From NCBI RefSeq assembly GCF_022682495.2, contig NC_071393.1:120358239-120422238 (forward strand): a stretch of 64,000 nt of DNA, read 5' to 3'. This document shows positions 10,902 through 22,439 of the stretch, one piece after another (position 1 is the first letter of the stretch; every line of letters begins with the position of its first letter). The position numbers were made by a program, and so were the translations under genes. Origin of the DNA: Desmodus rotundus (lineage: Eukaryota; Chordata; Mammalia; Chiroptera; Phyllostomidae). The notes below the pieces were generated by a model that did no database searches, was not told the DNA's origin, and worked only from the letters and a program-made list of their open reading frames with translations.

Positions 10902-12555
10902 ATTAAATTGTACAATTTACTTCTTGGGCATCCAGTTAATTTATGGTTTTCTGTATTACTCAGTGAAAGAGAATCAGAGACCATGCTACCAACCTCAGAA
11001 AGGAATTGCAAAGTGTACTCCTTTCTGGCAAATATCTGTTAAATGAATTAAACTATGACTTGAATATAGAAGGTTTTGACAAATAACTCATATGTATATA
11101 CCTCCAGTTACCCATTGCTTCTGGGTTAATGTAAAGCAGCGAGTTTCTATTTCAATCAGCAACTCCTCCTTTTCCTCTCCTCTCCAATTTCCAAGGCTTG
11201 AAAACTGGGAGAATTTCACCCTCCATGTCTATAAATCACCTAGTCTTATAAATGTCATATGGAAATCTCTCTATCCTGGTCCAGGTCATATTAACTTTAG
11301 CCTAGACCATTATAACAATCTCCTATTTGGGGACCTCCCTTCTTCCTCTATTCTTTAATCCATTGAGAAACTATCACAATACTAATTTTTTTAAAGTATC
11401 ACTTGATCATACTACTAATATGCTGAAACATTAATGCCTAATGTCTAACTATTGAATTTAAAAAGATGCATATAAAATGATTACCACTTACAAGGTATTT
11501 TCAATAGTAATAAAAATTGAAACTACATAATTTGCACCAATTCTAACCCAAATTCATTCCTAACTTTGCCATTTGGGGTGTTTTTCTAACTTCCGCCATG
11601 GATTTTACATCTCCCCTATAGTATTTTTGCTACCAAACGTCTGGGAATTCCCAGGAGTCAACACTATGTGTTGCAGTTTGATTTACAGGAATTAATAAAC
11701 TAATGATAATGGAACCAAATTCCCAAGATTACTTTCCTTTTTTTTTTTTTTTAATACAAAACGCCACAGCTGCTAGTCTAATGCATTAGGCCAGTATAGA
11801 GTCCTAATTTTTCCATGTGGTTTTTCCTCTTAAAAATGCTATTTATATTCATTTTAAAAAATCATACAGTAAAAAGGCAACACCATATGAAATTAACTGT
11901 GACAAAATCTATGAAAATAAATATTTATAAAAATCAGTAAAACTGCTAGATGATTACAAATAAATGTGAATCTCCATAAGCAAGAAAACTTGAGCTGCCT
12001 GTTAGGTATTCCAAGGAGTAGTGAATTTTCTCCCTCAAATAGGTTAGAATACCATGGGGAACAAAAATAAGAGACAGGTAATAAAAGACAATCTGAAACC
12101 AAGTACTGGACTATTCAGTACAGATAAGATTGCCACAGGTCATCTGAAGAAAGTGAGATAAGGAGCCTTTAGCAGCCTCACATGTGGCTTTTTATTTTTT
12201 GGAACAGCTGTGCCATATAGATGAAAAGAGGACAGGTAGAGAACAGAAGAAGTATTTTGGTTGAAGGAAATTTAAGTTGGTAAAAAAAAAGAAATGACTA
12301 GTTAGTGCTATAAGAAGGAAAGAGGGCATGCCAAACGTAGGTTCAAAAGGAGGGTAAAGTCTATCGGGAAGAAGGGCATTCCAGAGGAAGGGTATGACCA
12401 AAGAGCTATGAAAAGAGCATTGCCAGGTGTGTAGGATGGCCAAAGCCAACAGTACGAGGCTGTTTAGAAGTGCAGTTTATTTTGAAATGCCTCAGAGGTA
12501 GGGTTGCCAGATTGATTCAATAAAAATCATGACACCAGTTTATACCTTCACCTTG
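10902..12555. other. Unassigned DNA, no gene seen
   Basis: No exon or clear repeat. A T13-14 run sits near 11739-11752. The open frames at 11092-11358 and 12192-12449 show no recognisable domain. Confidence 0.5.
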
Positions 12556-12559
12556 TTTG

Positions 12560-13830
12560 GTTACCACAGCTGCTCTAGGAAAGGCATGACCATGGAGAAG
12601 ATGCCACCATCTAGAAGATGCCAGACTGACAGAGTAGCCTACTGAGAGCACACCCAAAGAGTCAGCTCAGAGGCAGACTGTTTGGAAGAATGGAAAGTCA
12701 TTCTCTAGAAAATACTGTGTGAATTATATTAAAGACTTTTATATGGGACCATGCCCACACTAGGTAAAATAAATAGGTCCAGGAACCAAGGGGTGGTAGC
12801 AGCTATGGTTCCACCTAGAGTTATTTCCAATGACTCACTAAGGGACTTTATACTTTTTATCCTCATGGTTTGAAGGTTCTGGTCTTCAAATGGAACACAG
12901 TCTTGCTAGGGTCCCATGGAATGATAAGTATATGACTGCCATCTGGGCTCTTTGGGCTCCTTGAATGCAGAGACCAGCAGGTAAGAAGTAAAGTAGCCAT
13001 GTGGCAAGGACATTTGAACTTGATCATGAAGAAGTTACCTTGTGGTTACACAGAGGGGACCAAGCAATCCACTTGAGTTCACCAAGGTAATCACCTGCCC
13101 AATTGTTACTGCAATTGTTCGAGTACAGTAATCTAGGCCTCAGAAGGGCATGGTGATAAGGATTTCAAAGATCTCAGGGATGAGAAGTTTGGTCATGCCA
13201 CCAGGTAATCCACCAAGTTCAACATAAATTATAGTCAAAGGTGGGAGAATATAGAATGGATGGTGAAGAAGGGGAATGGCAAATATCATTTGTAGACTGA
13301 AGACTAAATGCAGTTGTGGAGGCTCATCCCCATTCATTCCTTCTGCTAAGTTTACTCGCAAGAGGAGAAACTACCAGAATCTGCTCCCAAAACACATATG
13401 AAGAAGTGGACCTGAACATCACACTGGATGGATATTGGTAGATATGGAGATATGTTGCCTAGATTCCCCTCCAAGGAAGGAATTGCCACTCAATTTTGAG
13501 CAAGTAGCCACCTCCTCTGGTATCTACTTCAGCTTCAGAGAGCCACCTTGTCCAAGGTCTTGTCCAAGGCCTTTGTCCAAGGCCTGCTCTTACCAGGCAG
13601 CCCATATCCAGTGACTGAGTCATTGGCATAAAAGCCTAGCTATTTTGACCCAATGTGGGACAAGAGATAATATTCTCTCTAGAGTGCTCCACTGTGTTGG
13701 GTGAGGATTTGTCAGGCTGCATTGAAGTTTAACTTCTCCCTCTGCCCATTAATGATTCTCCCTCTTCCTTTCCCAGAGGTTGATCTCTAATAACTATTTT
13801 GCACCCTAAACCCAACTCAAGATAACTAAC
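12560..13830 (+). mobile_element. Decayed ERV-L/MaLR-like internal region
   Basis: The text resembles the pol-distal internal sequence of an ancient class III (ERV-L or MaLR) endogenous retrovirus. It includes 'tgggctctttgggctccttg' near 12946 followed by an 'agagaccagcaggtaagaag' block, 'catgccaccaggtaatccac' near 13193 and 'gacccaatgtgggacaagag' near 13645. It has many stops and no usable frame, so it is a fossil with no protein product. The precise family and edges are uncertain. Confidence 0.5.
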
Positions 13831-13984
13831 AAAGGATTTGCAAGGGTTTGAAACTCAGTTTCTAGGGATATTGGAACTTATGTTCCCAATATTAAATTCC
13901 TAGTACCTTGGGACTTATGTTCTTCTAGGAGCAAACTTTTGCTAATAATTAATAACTTTTTTCGCATGCTAACAATCACCTGAT

Positions 13985-14067
13985 GAAACAGTAGACAGCA
14001 ATAATTAGAAGTCTTCCTTGATCCAGAGAACATGAGCTTGAATCCTGATTCTACCACCCCCTAGATC
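13985..14067 (+). mobile_element. MIR 5' fragment
   Basis: 'agcttgaatcctgattctac' near 14035 matches the MIR box-B-proximal block (gggttcaaatcctggctctac). It stops where the MER20 begins, so it may have been interrupted by it. Confidence 0.5.
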
Positions 14068-14274
14068 CATGGTTCTCATTTGGAGAGAACTCCCCCCTTC
14101 CCCCTGAGATATCTTGCAATATTTGGAAGCATTTTTGGTTGTTACAAATAGAAGGAAGTGCTCCCAGCGTCTAGTGCATAGAGGCCAAGGTAACTGTTGA
14201 CCACTCTGCAATGCACAGAACAGCACTCACAGCAATGAAATCCTACCCAAAATGTCGAATTTTGTGAAACTCTG
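14068..14274 (+). mobile_element. MER20 (hAT-Charlie miniature element)
   Basis: About 207 bp. It begins with a CATGGTTCTCAT variant of the hAT terminus, contains 'atttttggttgttacaaata' and 'ctagtgcatagaggccaagg', then 'ctgcaatgcacagaacagca', and ends near 'gtgaaactctg'. The length and order fit MER20. It is non-autonomous, with no coding capacity. Confidence 0.75.
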
Positions 14275-14319
14275 CACAAGAAGAATAACTTTGTGGGGAT
14301 TACCTACTGTTACTAAGTA

Positions 14320-14945
14320 CATTATTTTCTGCCTGTTGCTATAACAAATAACCACAAACTGGGTGACTTAAAACAGCACAGGCTTATTTTCTTATAGTTC
14401 TAGAGGCCAGAAGTCTGAAATTAGTCCCACTTGGCTAAAGTCAAAGTGTTGGTAGGGCTGGTTTCTTCTGGAAGCTCTAAGGGAGACTCCATTTCCTTAT
14501 TTCTTCCCTCTTCTAGAGGTTGTCTAGATCGAGGCCCTTTCCTGCACCACTCCAAACCTTGCTTCTACAGTGACATCTATTCTGTGTATCCTGACTCTAC
14601 TGTTTCGGTCTTGTAAGAGCTCTTGTGATTATAGCAAGATCACCTGGAAAATTCAGATAATCTCTCCATCTCGATATCCTTGCCTTGGCCAGGTAACTCA
14701 GCTGGGTAGAGCATAATACCCATATACCAAGGTTGTGTGTTTGATTCCCAGTCAAGGCACATATAAGAATCAACCAAAGATTGCATCAATAAGTGGAACA
14801 ACCAATCGATTTCTCTCTTTCTGAAAAAAAAATCAATCAAGAAATGTTTTTTAAAAAGATCCTTTACTTAATTACATTTGCAAAGTCCCTTTTGTTGTAT
14901 AAGGTAACATAGTCACAGGTTTCAAGAATTAGGACACTGAAAAAT
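14320..14945 (-). mobile_element. MLT1 LTR (MaLR), antisense, split by a SINE
   Basis: The left part has the antisense LTR end: 'ttgctataacaaataaccac', 'gtgacttaaaacagcac', 'tagttctagaggccagaagt'. After the SINE at 14682-14857 it resumes with 'ttacttaattacatttgcaa' and 'gtaacatagtcacaggtttc'. This matches the gene-proximal to distal order of an MLT1-class LTR read in reverse. It is an old solitary LTR with no associated open gene. Confidence 0.65.
14682..14857 (+). mobile_element. tRNA-derived SINE (older VES-like) inside MLT1
   Basis: The head GCCTTGGCCAGGTAACTCAG at 14682 and the box-B-like GTTTGATTCCCAGTCAAGGC segment near 14740 mark a tRNA-derived SINE with a pyrimidine tail and A-rich end. 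GATATCCT before it and AGATCCT after it are a plausible worn target duplication. The CCAGGTAGCTCAG-type head differs from the GCTGGTGTGGCTCAG head of the other copies, so it is a distinct subfamily. Confidence 0.75.
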
Positions 14946-15100
14946 TTGAGATCACCCTACTATTGCACTTACCCTCAGTTTTCTCATATGCAAAGTGGAG
15001 ATAATAAGAGCAACTGCCTCCTAGAGCTGCTGTGGGAATAAGAAGAGTGATTGTATACATACCTCTTAGCAGAGTATCTGACACATAATAATTATGGCTA
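14946..15100 (+). mobile_element. MIR 3' fragment
   Basis: 'cctcagttttctcatatgca' followed by 'aaagtggagataataagagc', 'agctgctgtgggaataagaa' and 'agagtatctgacacataata' follows the order of the MIR 3' half. Confidence 0.7.
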
Positions 15101-16230
15101 ACGTATTGTATCCTTACAAATGTTATTTGACTAGTGGGTACACTTTATATCATAGTGGACAAACTCCTTATACCATAGCATCTCAGCCATGACTTCCAGA
15201 GCTTTATTCATGGTGGCAGACACAGGAAGTGCTTCCATATTTCCTGGGTACTTCTAGCGTGCCTCCGGCTTTGGCAGTGTGAAAGATTTCAACTGGTACA
15301 TCTTATTACATGGGTGGTCGAGTTATTGAACTCTATTGACAAAAGGCTGGATTTTCCAGCAAGATGGAGCTTCATTAAAATTCTGCAGAGCCTGAAAATT
15401 CAATAATCTTTCTTGCAAAGCACTGCATGAGCAGGGCTGATTAGGCAATTTCTTTCTCATTCCATTTCTTTTACTAAAAGCATTGTTACTTCTCGTTTGG
15501 TAGAAGAAGACAATCATTAAATGAGCATCCGCTATAGGTGATTAAGCAGAAAGTTTTAAAGGTGCACTGACTCCTTTCTCAAGGCCTAATTGAGGGCTTG
15601 AAAGGGGTGGAAAGAAAAATAATAAAACAAAACATCATTACCATATTCTGGTCTGAAATGTGGAAAACATGATGCTAATAAATACTTTGCAGCTTATTCT
15701 TTTTAGACTCTTGATATCCTCGTTTAGTCAAACCTGCTTTTTCTCTACCAACCCACTGTCTTCTTTCTTCTATTGCTCAACCCTCCTTCTACTCTTCTAC
15801 TTTTTCCAGAAGAATGAACTCATGCTAGACATAATATACAATTGTGCTCAATAAGCCTCACATTTTTTAAATTAAATCCACCATAATTATTGGAATTGAC
15901 AGCAAGTAACACTGAATACCTTTTGTTCTATTCCCATTTAATATATAACATCTGCTTGCATTAATGGGTAACTAGAAACCTGGACTACCTCATGTAAGTA
16001 AAATTTTTGGAGAAAAATAAAGAACTTCCCCTTTCCATTTATGCACTCATGCATAATCTCTCCCTAACCCCTCTATCTCTCGCTCTTGATCTATCTCTAT
16101 TTCTCAATCCTCTTTCCTCTCTTTATTTTTACATCTGAGCAGAAATAGGCTTTGTCACAGTAGCTTTTTCCATAGAACATAACTAACCTGGCTTTATCAT
16201 GAGTTCAAAGATTTTTACAAGAATCTGTTT
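15101..16230. other. Unassigned DNA, no gene seen
   Basis: No gene recognised. A pyrimidine-rich patch lies at 16060-16125. Confidence 0.5.
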
Positions 16231-16234
16231 GCTC

Positions 16235-16325
16235 CACTGATATGTATCAAGCACATAGAAGAGGGTCAAGCACATAGTTGTTCAGTAACTATTTCCTGAA
16301 TGAATAAATGAATTCATTAATTAAT
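16235..16325 (+). mobile_element. L2 LINE 3' terminus
   Basis: 'caagcacatagttgttcagt' followed by 'aactatttcctgaatgaata' and an 'aatgaattcattaattaat' run is the typical L2 end (tagtaggtgctcaataaa then tgttgaatgaatg). Confidence 0.6.
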
Positions 16326-17480
16326 CTTGAAGTAATAACAGGTAAGACCTGTCCTGCACAGATGTCCTATCAATAACAGTAACTTGACAGTGTTCTCCAA
16401 CTTGAATGTTTATGAAAATAAAAAAGTATAAATTGAAAATATCAACCTATACTGTGACAGAATAAAGCTACATATATGCTACTGTCTATTATTTGATGCT
16501 TAATTATATTTAAGAAAAATGTCAATAACATCTACTGGGTTCTTATAGAAAATGTCCATTTATTTTACTTAAGCAGCCCTTGAAATATCTTGATTAGATG
16601 TTTCTAAGAATTTCCTTTATAGCCCAGTCCTAATTCCTCAAATCCTGCTGATCCTCCTAAGCTCAAGGCCACTTTGTTCTTGTCCCACAACAACTTTGCC
16701 CTAGGATGCCACTTTTTTATATCAGGCCTTTTATCCTCAATATTTATGAAGTAGTCTAAAGGTTAGATTTTAAGTAAATTGTCTTTATCCACTCTATGGC
16801 AAAGAATACTTTAATTCCAGCCATGTCTTTATCGAATGCCTGCTATGAATTACTTATCTGGTCAGTTTCCAGTAGGCTCCAGGTGCACTCACTGACCCTC
16901 AGTGTCCTGCCCCTCTCTTGCCTGTGCTTCTACAATGGGAAAAGGACTGTATTCTGCTCCCATTGGGAAAAAGAGAAACAGGTGTGTTCTATTACAGATG
17001 AAGCTCCTATATCAAACACTATGGGCCCCTCAAAGTATTCAGTTATACAGGAATTATGGAATAAAAAACAAGCACAAGTCTTATCTGCAGGTCCCAGAGC
17101 TTGGTCTCTCTATGTTGAGTTTGCAAACAAGGAGGACTAATTTGAATGCAGCATGAGAGATTGGAGAGGGAAGGCACACCGCATCCAGCTCCTTTTTTTC
17201 TCCAGAGCTCCTAAATGATTCTCTGTGGGTTGATACTGGGTTGTCTGTGTGGCCTGAGAAGCTGGGTGGGTGGACAGTATGAAATGACAAGCAGAAAAGG
17301 CAGGGTCTCCCTGTGGCAGGCTGGATGGAAACTCATTGCAAGACAGCTGCACCGTGAGCCAAAGCATAGAAATCACAGGCAAGGAAGACAGAAGCTACAC
17401 TTCAGGATTCACACAGACGTCTGGAGTGCTGAGAAGCTGCCAGAGGCAGATGGGAAACTACCGCAGCTGCAGGACGCTGA
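16326..17480. other. Unassigned DNA, no gene seen
   Basis: Several overlapping open frames of 80-115 codons (16796-17140 on plus, 17137-17382 on minus) cover the same bases on both strands without any domain I recognise. They look accidental. G+C rises from about 17150 onward. Confidence 0.45.
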
Positions 17481-17483
17481 CAG

Positions 17484-17537
17484 GCGAGCTGGGTGAGCTG
17501 GGTGAGCTGGGCGAGCAGGGTGTGCTGGGCGAGCTGA
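17484..17537 (+). repeat. 9-bp minisatellite, six units (GNGAGCTGG)
   Basis: Six adjoining 9-mers: GCGAGCTGG, GTGAGCTGG, GTGAGCTGG, GCGAGCAGG, GTGTGCTGG, GCGAGCTGA. Because the period is a multiple of three, the plus-strand frame 17336-17626 reads it as repeated Gly-Glu-Leu. The unit keeps CpG and is G-rich, unlike its surroundings. Confidence 0.9.
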
Positions 17538-17639
17538 ACTCGCTGCCTTTGAGCAAAAGCTTCAGGCCAATCGTAACTACAGAAGGCAGTGAAGAAAACA
17601 GTAACATGCATGGTTGGTATCAGTAGAATCAGATACAAA

Positions 17640-18600
17640 AGATAACTAACTTTTACTTCATTTTAGTCCAGTCAGCTGAAAAGCAACAGAAGCAGGATGA
17701 CTCTAAAGAACCCAAGCTCCATGCTCTTTGCTCTACTCTACTCATCTTTCCACATAAAATTCATGCCCTATGCAAAATCATAAGAAAGGCAATCATTGTA
17801 TTCCCCGCACAAGCAAGCACTTTCATTTTATTGGTCCATCTTCCTTTTCTACTTTGGAATCCCATACCCTCATGAAATTTTCTTCTTCACCTTCCTAGAA
17901 ACCCCACTTTCAGACAGCTTATGAGAGAGTCAGTTCTGTTCTGTGTGAGTTTAGCATTTGAGTCAGCAGGCTGAGGGAAGCAGATTGTCCCCCTCAGTTT
18001 GGGTGGGCATCATCCAATACACTGAGAGAGGGCCTGAATAGAATAAAACTGCAGAAGAAAGATGAATTTCCTCTCTGCTTGGCAGCTTAAGGTCAATATT
18101 GGCCTTGCTTTAACCTTGAACTCAGAAACCATCTTATTCTTGTTGTCAGGCTTTCAGACTCAAAGACTGAACTATATATACCATCAGCTTTCCTAGGTCT
18201 CCAATTTTCAGGCAGAAACTGTGGGACTTCTTTGCCTTCATAATCACATGAACCAATTCCTCATAATCTCTCTCTCTCTCCCCCTCTCGCTTTTAACAAC
18301 CCTGACAAATACAAAAGTTACCAAAGATCTCCAATTTTCTTGGTTGAGTTTAGAAAATACTAATCTTAACATTTTCCCTTACCATTTAGAGACAGTATTA
18401 TGGGCATTCCTTTTAAGCATTCTGCAGCGATTTTTGAGATTTTCCGCCTTTTCCCTGAGGATCACATTCCCTGTCTCTTACAGATATCAAAATGCTGTTC
18501 TCTCGCAGAAATAGAGCTGACAAAGCTACAAAGATATGAAATAAAGCCTGCAACTGTACTTTATCTGAGACTCCATTTTCTCTTTCATAAAATAAAAATC
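17640..18600. other. Unassigned DNA, no gene seen
   Basis: No recognised element. A short CT-rich tract is at 18267-18291. Confidence 0.5.
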
Positions 18601-18604
18601 ACTA

Positions 18605-20085
18605 TTATTGTAAGAAACTAGAAAAAATATATACAATCATAGCACACAGTAAGTACTCAAAATGGTAAATATTAGCATTATGATAAACAGCAAATTGAAA
18701 TAATAGAGCATAGAAGAGGAAGTAGGGACATGAAGGATAAAGGCATGAAAAAATAATACTGGAGCTCAAAAATACAAGAGCTTCCATATCTTCCCACGTC
18801 CAGTAGGCTTGACTCTACCTGTTAAATCCTGGTCATCTTCTAAGGTATTGCTCAAAATCTTCACCATCAAGAATCCAGAATTAACCTTTGTGTCTCTTAG
18901 GATTTGACCAGTAACAGAGATATATCTTAAGGGATTTACTGCAAGGAATTAGTTTATCTAATTTTTGAGGATTTCTAGGTAAGTCAGAAATTTGTGGGAT
19001 AGGTCTTCAGGAAAGGACCTGAAGCTGCACTCCAAGATAGAATTTCTTCTTCTTCTTCTAGGAAACCTCTGCTCTGACAGCCTTTCAACTGATTGAATCA
19101 GGCTCACCCAGATTGTCTACAGTAATCTCTACTTGAAGTCAACTAATTCCAAACATTAATTACATCTACAAAATACCTTCACTCCAACACCCAGATTAGC
19201 GTTTGATGAATGACTGAGGACTACAGCCTAGAACACATAAACTGACCACCACAACCCATCACCCCATAACTCTCATATTTCCATTGAAGTACTAAGCATG
19301 GTGGTTCTTGTTTTAGAATTAGGTACACAGGCTGATGCTCTTCTTCCAATGAAGAAATTCTTAGGAGAAAAGGGCTATGAATTAGCATTGTTGTCATCCA
19401 AAGACCGGAAGTTGAAACTCTCAACATATTTAATTAATTAAATTCCCTAACAATTTCACTTTAATTTTCTGATGTCTGAGTTTGCCACAAGTTTGATCAT
19501 TGCTAAAGGAAGTAGCTAGTATTCATGTCTCCATTCTATTGTAGAAAAATTATGTACCTCCAAAAGGGGGATCTTTAGAAGACATATGGTATTTGTGTAT
19601 GTGTGAGAGAGAGAGAGTGAGAGAGAGAGATAAACAAAATAAATGAGACAACTTTATTTTATCTTAGTTTTCTCAGTGCATCACCTGTTGCTTATGTGTC
19701 TATATACATATTATAAATTTTAGAAATACTGGTCATTATTGCTGAACTGCAAATCCCTCACAAAAGGAAAAGTGAGGGATTAATGATGGATCCTGGTAAA
19801 CTGGAACAGAGTCCTGTGTACAAGCAATGTTTCTAAATTTTAGCACAGCGCTGGCAGGTGCCTTCCACGAGATGCTTGTGGACAAGTGGAGAAATATCCC
19901 TGCATAGTATACAATTGGGTGGCTTAGTAAATAAATAGGCTTAGTTTAATAAATATACTCAGTAAGTGACAATAGGTTGATATAAATGTAGAAGGAGGTC
20001 CCTTATGTAATGTTACCTTTGGATTTGTTCTGTTCAATGTTTTGTAATTAATTATAATACTAGTAAGAATAGTAACATAATAACA
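18605..20085. other. Mostly unique DNA with a (GA)n tract
   Basis: A possible MIR end ('agcacacagtaagtactcaa' near 18639) and a (GA)n microsatellite at 19605-19630 are the only structures. No exon is visible. Confidence 0.5.
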
Positions 20086-20094
20086 GCAAGCTTT

Positions 20095-20255
20095 TAGGGA
20101 GCTTTTACAGTGTTCTAGACAACAGCACATTATGTATACTCTCTTATTTGATCTTCTTAAAACACTGTGAGGTTGTATTAATATTATGCACATTTTAAAC
20201 AAGGAAACTGAGAATTACAGATTTTTAGTTAGAAAACAGCAGTGATGGCTTACTC
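20095..20255 (-). mobile_element. MIR SINE, antisense
   Basis: 'tacagtgttctagacaacag', 'cttatttgatcttcttaaaa', 'cactgtgaggttgtattaat', 'cattttaaacaaggaaactg' and 'agaattacagatttttagtt' follow the antisense MIR order (oldest end: 'ttttacagatgaggaaactg'). Confidence 0.75.
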
Positions 20256-20647
20256 CAACTGTTGGTTTTTAAATCTGGGAAACATCTTACAAATAAAAGA
20301 CATGGATCCCAGAAACTGACAACAATAGCAATATCAAACACCTGTAGAAAACTCTGGCAATTTTTGGCTTGGAAATTCAGCAAAAGTAGGACAATAGAGA
20401 TTGAAACAGAGGTGGTCGTTTCATGCCCTGGTGCCTTGAGACCATCACTGTCTGCCAGCGTAGTGGGAGGAACCTGCAGTGGTGAGCCAGGCCCTCAGTG
20501 GAGGTTCCTAAGGGCTACTGGAGAAATACTTGCAAAGCTCTGCTGGAGTGAAGAACTAATGAACATAGTTACGGTTAACCAGTTCTCCTCAGTCATTCTC
20601 TCCCCAGCCCTTCAGATCAAAACCCTCAAGGCTGGTCTTATACTTAG

Positions 20648-20844
20648 CAAGGGTGTCCAACCTTTTGGCATCTCTGGGCCACACTGGAAGCTGAGTTGTC
20701 TTGGGACACACATTAAATACACAAACACCAACAAAAACAAAAAAAAATTCTCATAATGTTTTCAGTTTACGATTTTGTATTGGGCTGCATTCATAGCCAT
20801 CGGGGGCTGCATGTGGCCCATGCGCTGCAGGTTGGACACCCCTG
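20648..20844 (+). mobile_element. hAT miniature element, MER30-like (copy 1)
   Basis: A 197-bp element has terminal repeats CAAGGGTGTCCAACC at the left and GGTTGGACACCCCTG at the right, which are inverted copies of each other. The interior reads 'tggcatctctgggccacact', an A-rich centre, 'ctcataatgtttt', 'attttgtattgggctgcatt' and 'catgtggcccatgcgctgca'. This closely recalls MER30 of primates or a bat nhAT family. It has no coding capacity. The 8-bp target duplication expected for hAT is not recognisable. An accidental frame (20262-20756) runs into it. Confidence 0.8.
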
Positions 20845-20849
20845 AAACT

Positions 20850-21865
20850 GCCTCCCTTTACTGCTTTTCTAAAGTCAAGAAGATGAAACCATAACCAGAA
20901 CTGAATGGTGGCCGACAGCAGGTGGGAGTGGTAAACACGGGGTCTCTGGTACCTGGAGTTCTCAGTCCAGGGGTTCATCCCATCCCCTTTCCTTAAAACT
21001 CTTAGGTTCTAATGGAGATGAAAGCTTTTTCCCAAATTCTCCAAATCACAGAAGCAGTTAGAAGAGCTGATGCCCCCAGGGGACACCAACTAGCAGCTGT
21101 AATGACAAGATGCTAGAGGAGTACCTCAAAAGGCACACAAGGTCTTGAATTATGGATAGACCGTCTCAAATTAAAGTATTTGAAAATAGGAATCAAGATT
21201 TTAAAATATTTCAGGAGGCATGGAATAATATGATCATTATAAAACAAGGAAAAAATCCCTGAAAAACCCACTAGGAGTAATGGGTTTTTAACTGTAATAA
21301 TTTGATATCTCTATCTGGGCATAGTAAAGTAAATGGAATCAATTTTCCTTCAGTGATGAACAAATAGAGAAGTGCAATATATATCATCCAATTGTGTGCA
21401 ATCCAAAGCACACAACTCTCAGACATTTGACAGTGAAACAGGCAGTGAAAGACCATGGTGTCTAAGAAAAGGGAAAAAGGTTATCAGCTCCATGGTTTCC
21501 CCAGATATCTACCTTAAGGCATTTTTCAGATATGCCAACAACATTAACCCATTTGACTTGAAGAGCAGAGACAGGAAGCTGAGGAAGTTAGAATTTGAGG
21601 GGCAGAAGTCTTGAAATGAAGGGTAGCTCTAGAAAACTACAGAGAAGTCTACTCAAGTCTTGGACTGAACACTGAACTGAGAGTTTAACTCCATGAGTCA
21701 AGGCAAAGAACCACCATGAGCAGAGCATTTCCCCGAGCTCCCATTGGGTGCAGCAGTGCCCAAGTTTCAGCCTACTGCACTGGAGACGCCTCACTGAAGA
21801 TTCATGATGCTTAGTGTAGACCTCATAATTGTCCTGCTTTATTTGTAGGGCTAAACCAGACAGGA
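20850..21865. other. Unassigned DNA, no gene seen
   Basis: No recognised element. Several open frames under 100 codons on both strands look accidental. Confidence 0.5.
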
Positions 21866-21866
21866 G

Positions 21867-22380
21867 CAGTAGTCTCAAAGAGTGGTTTGTGGAACCCTAG
21901 GGGAACCTGAGGCTCTTTCAGGTGATTCATGATATCAAAACTATTTTCATAATAATAATAATAATAATAATAATGACATTCTCTTCCCTTTCATTATGTT
22001 GCCATGTACACTAAATGTACAAAAGCAATTGTGGGTAAAGTTTCTGATGATTTAGCATTAATCAAGGCAGCAGCACAAAACAGTGTTAATTAGTCATTGT
22101 ATTCTTCACCTCAATGCATGTGTGGTGAAAAATAAAAGCAAGTTTCAATTATGAATGTTCATGATGAAGCTGTAAATGTAATTAATTGTGTTTAATCTCA
22201 ACCCTTGTTACACATATTCTTCTTGTGTGAGGTGCCAGAATGAGGTGTGCACATGAAGTACTTCTCACACACCGGAATGTGGTGATTCTCTCAAGGAAAA
22301 CCACTGTGCATTGTTTAGGTTACCAGGTGATCAAACCGCTTATTTTATGGAGAACAAGTATAATTTATTAAAGGTTAGTT
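21867..22380 (+). mobile_element. Charlie-type hAT transposon fossil
   Basis: It starts with a worn hAT end, CAGTAGTCTCAAAGAGTGG. It continues with 'ggaaccctaggggaacctga', 'atcaaaactattttcataat' and then degraded transposase sequence. Translated piecewise, the stretch near 22262-22370 (SHTPECGD-like, then FMENKY) matches the place where Charlie transposases and the host genes derived from them have a leucine-histidine-x-glutamate-valine-arginine-tryptophan block. The frame is broken many times. An (AAT)n tract has grown at 21949-21974. Confidence 0.65.
21949..21974 (+). repeat. (AAT)n microsatellite
   Basis: About nine consecutive AAT/ATA units inside the Charlie fossil, where related elements have only two or three. 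Confidence 0.9.
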
Positions 22381-22439
22381 GCTATGTAGAATCTGAAGCT
22401 ATATCAATGAACTTTTTTACTCTAGGAGGGAAATTTCTC

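Noticed and set aside
12560..13830. Possible intact endogenous retrovirus
   Set aside because: Stops and indels occur throughout. There is no matched LTR pair and no long frame, so only fossil internal sequence is supported.
16796..17640. Possible multi-frame gene near 17 kb
   Set aside because: Open frames occur on both strands across the same bases, none has an ATG-initiated known domain, and the repeated Gly-Glu-Leu comes from a minisatellite.
20262..20756. Longest open frame in the window (164 codons, plus strand)
   Set aside because: It has no recognised domain, begins without an ATG, and its last third runs through the hAT miniature element, so it is chance.
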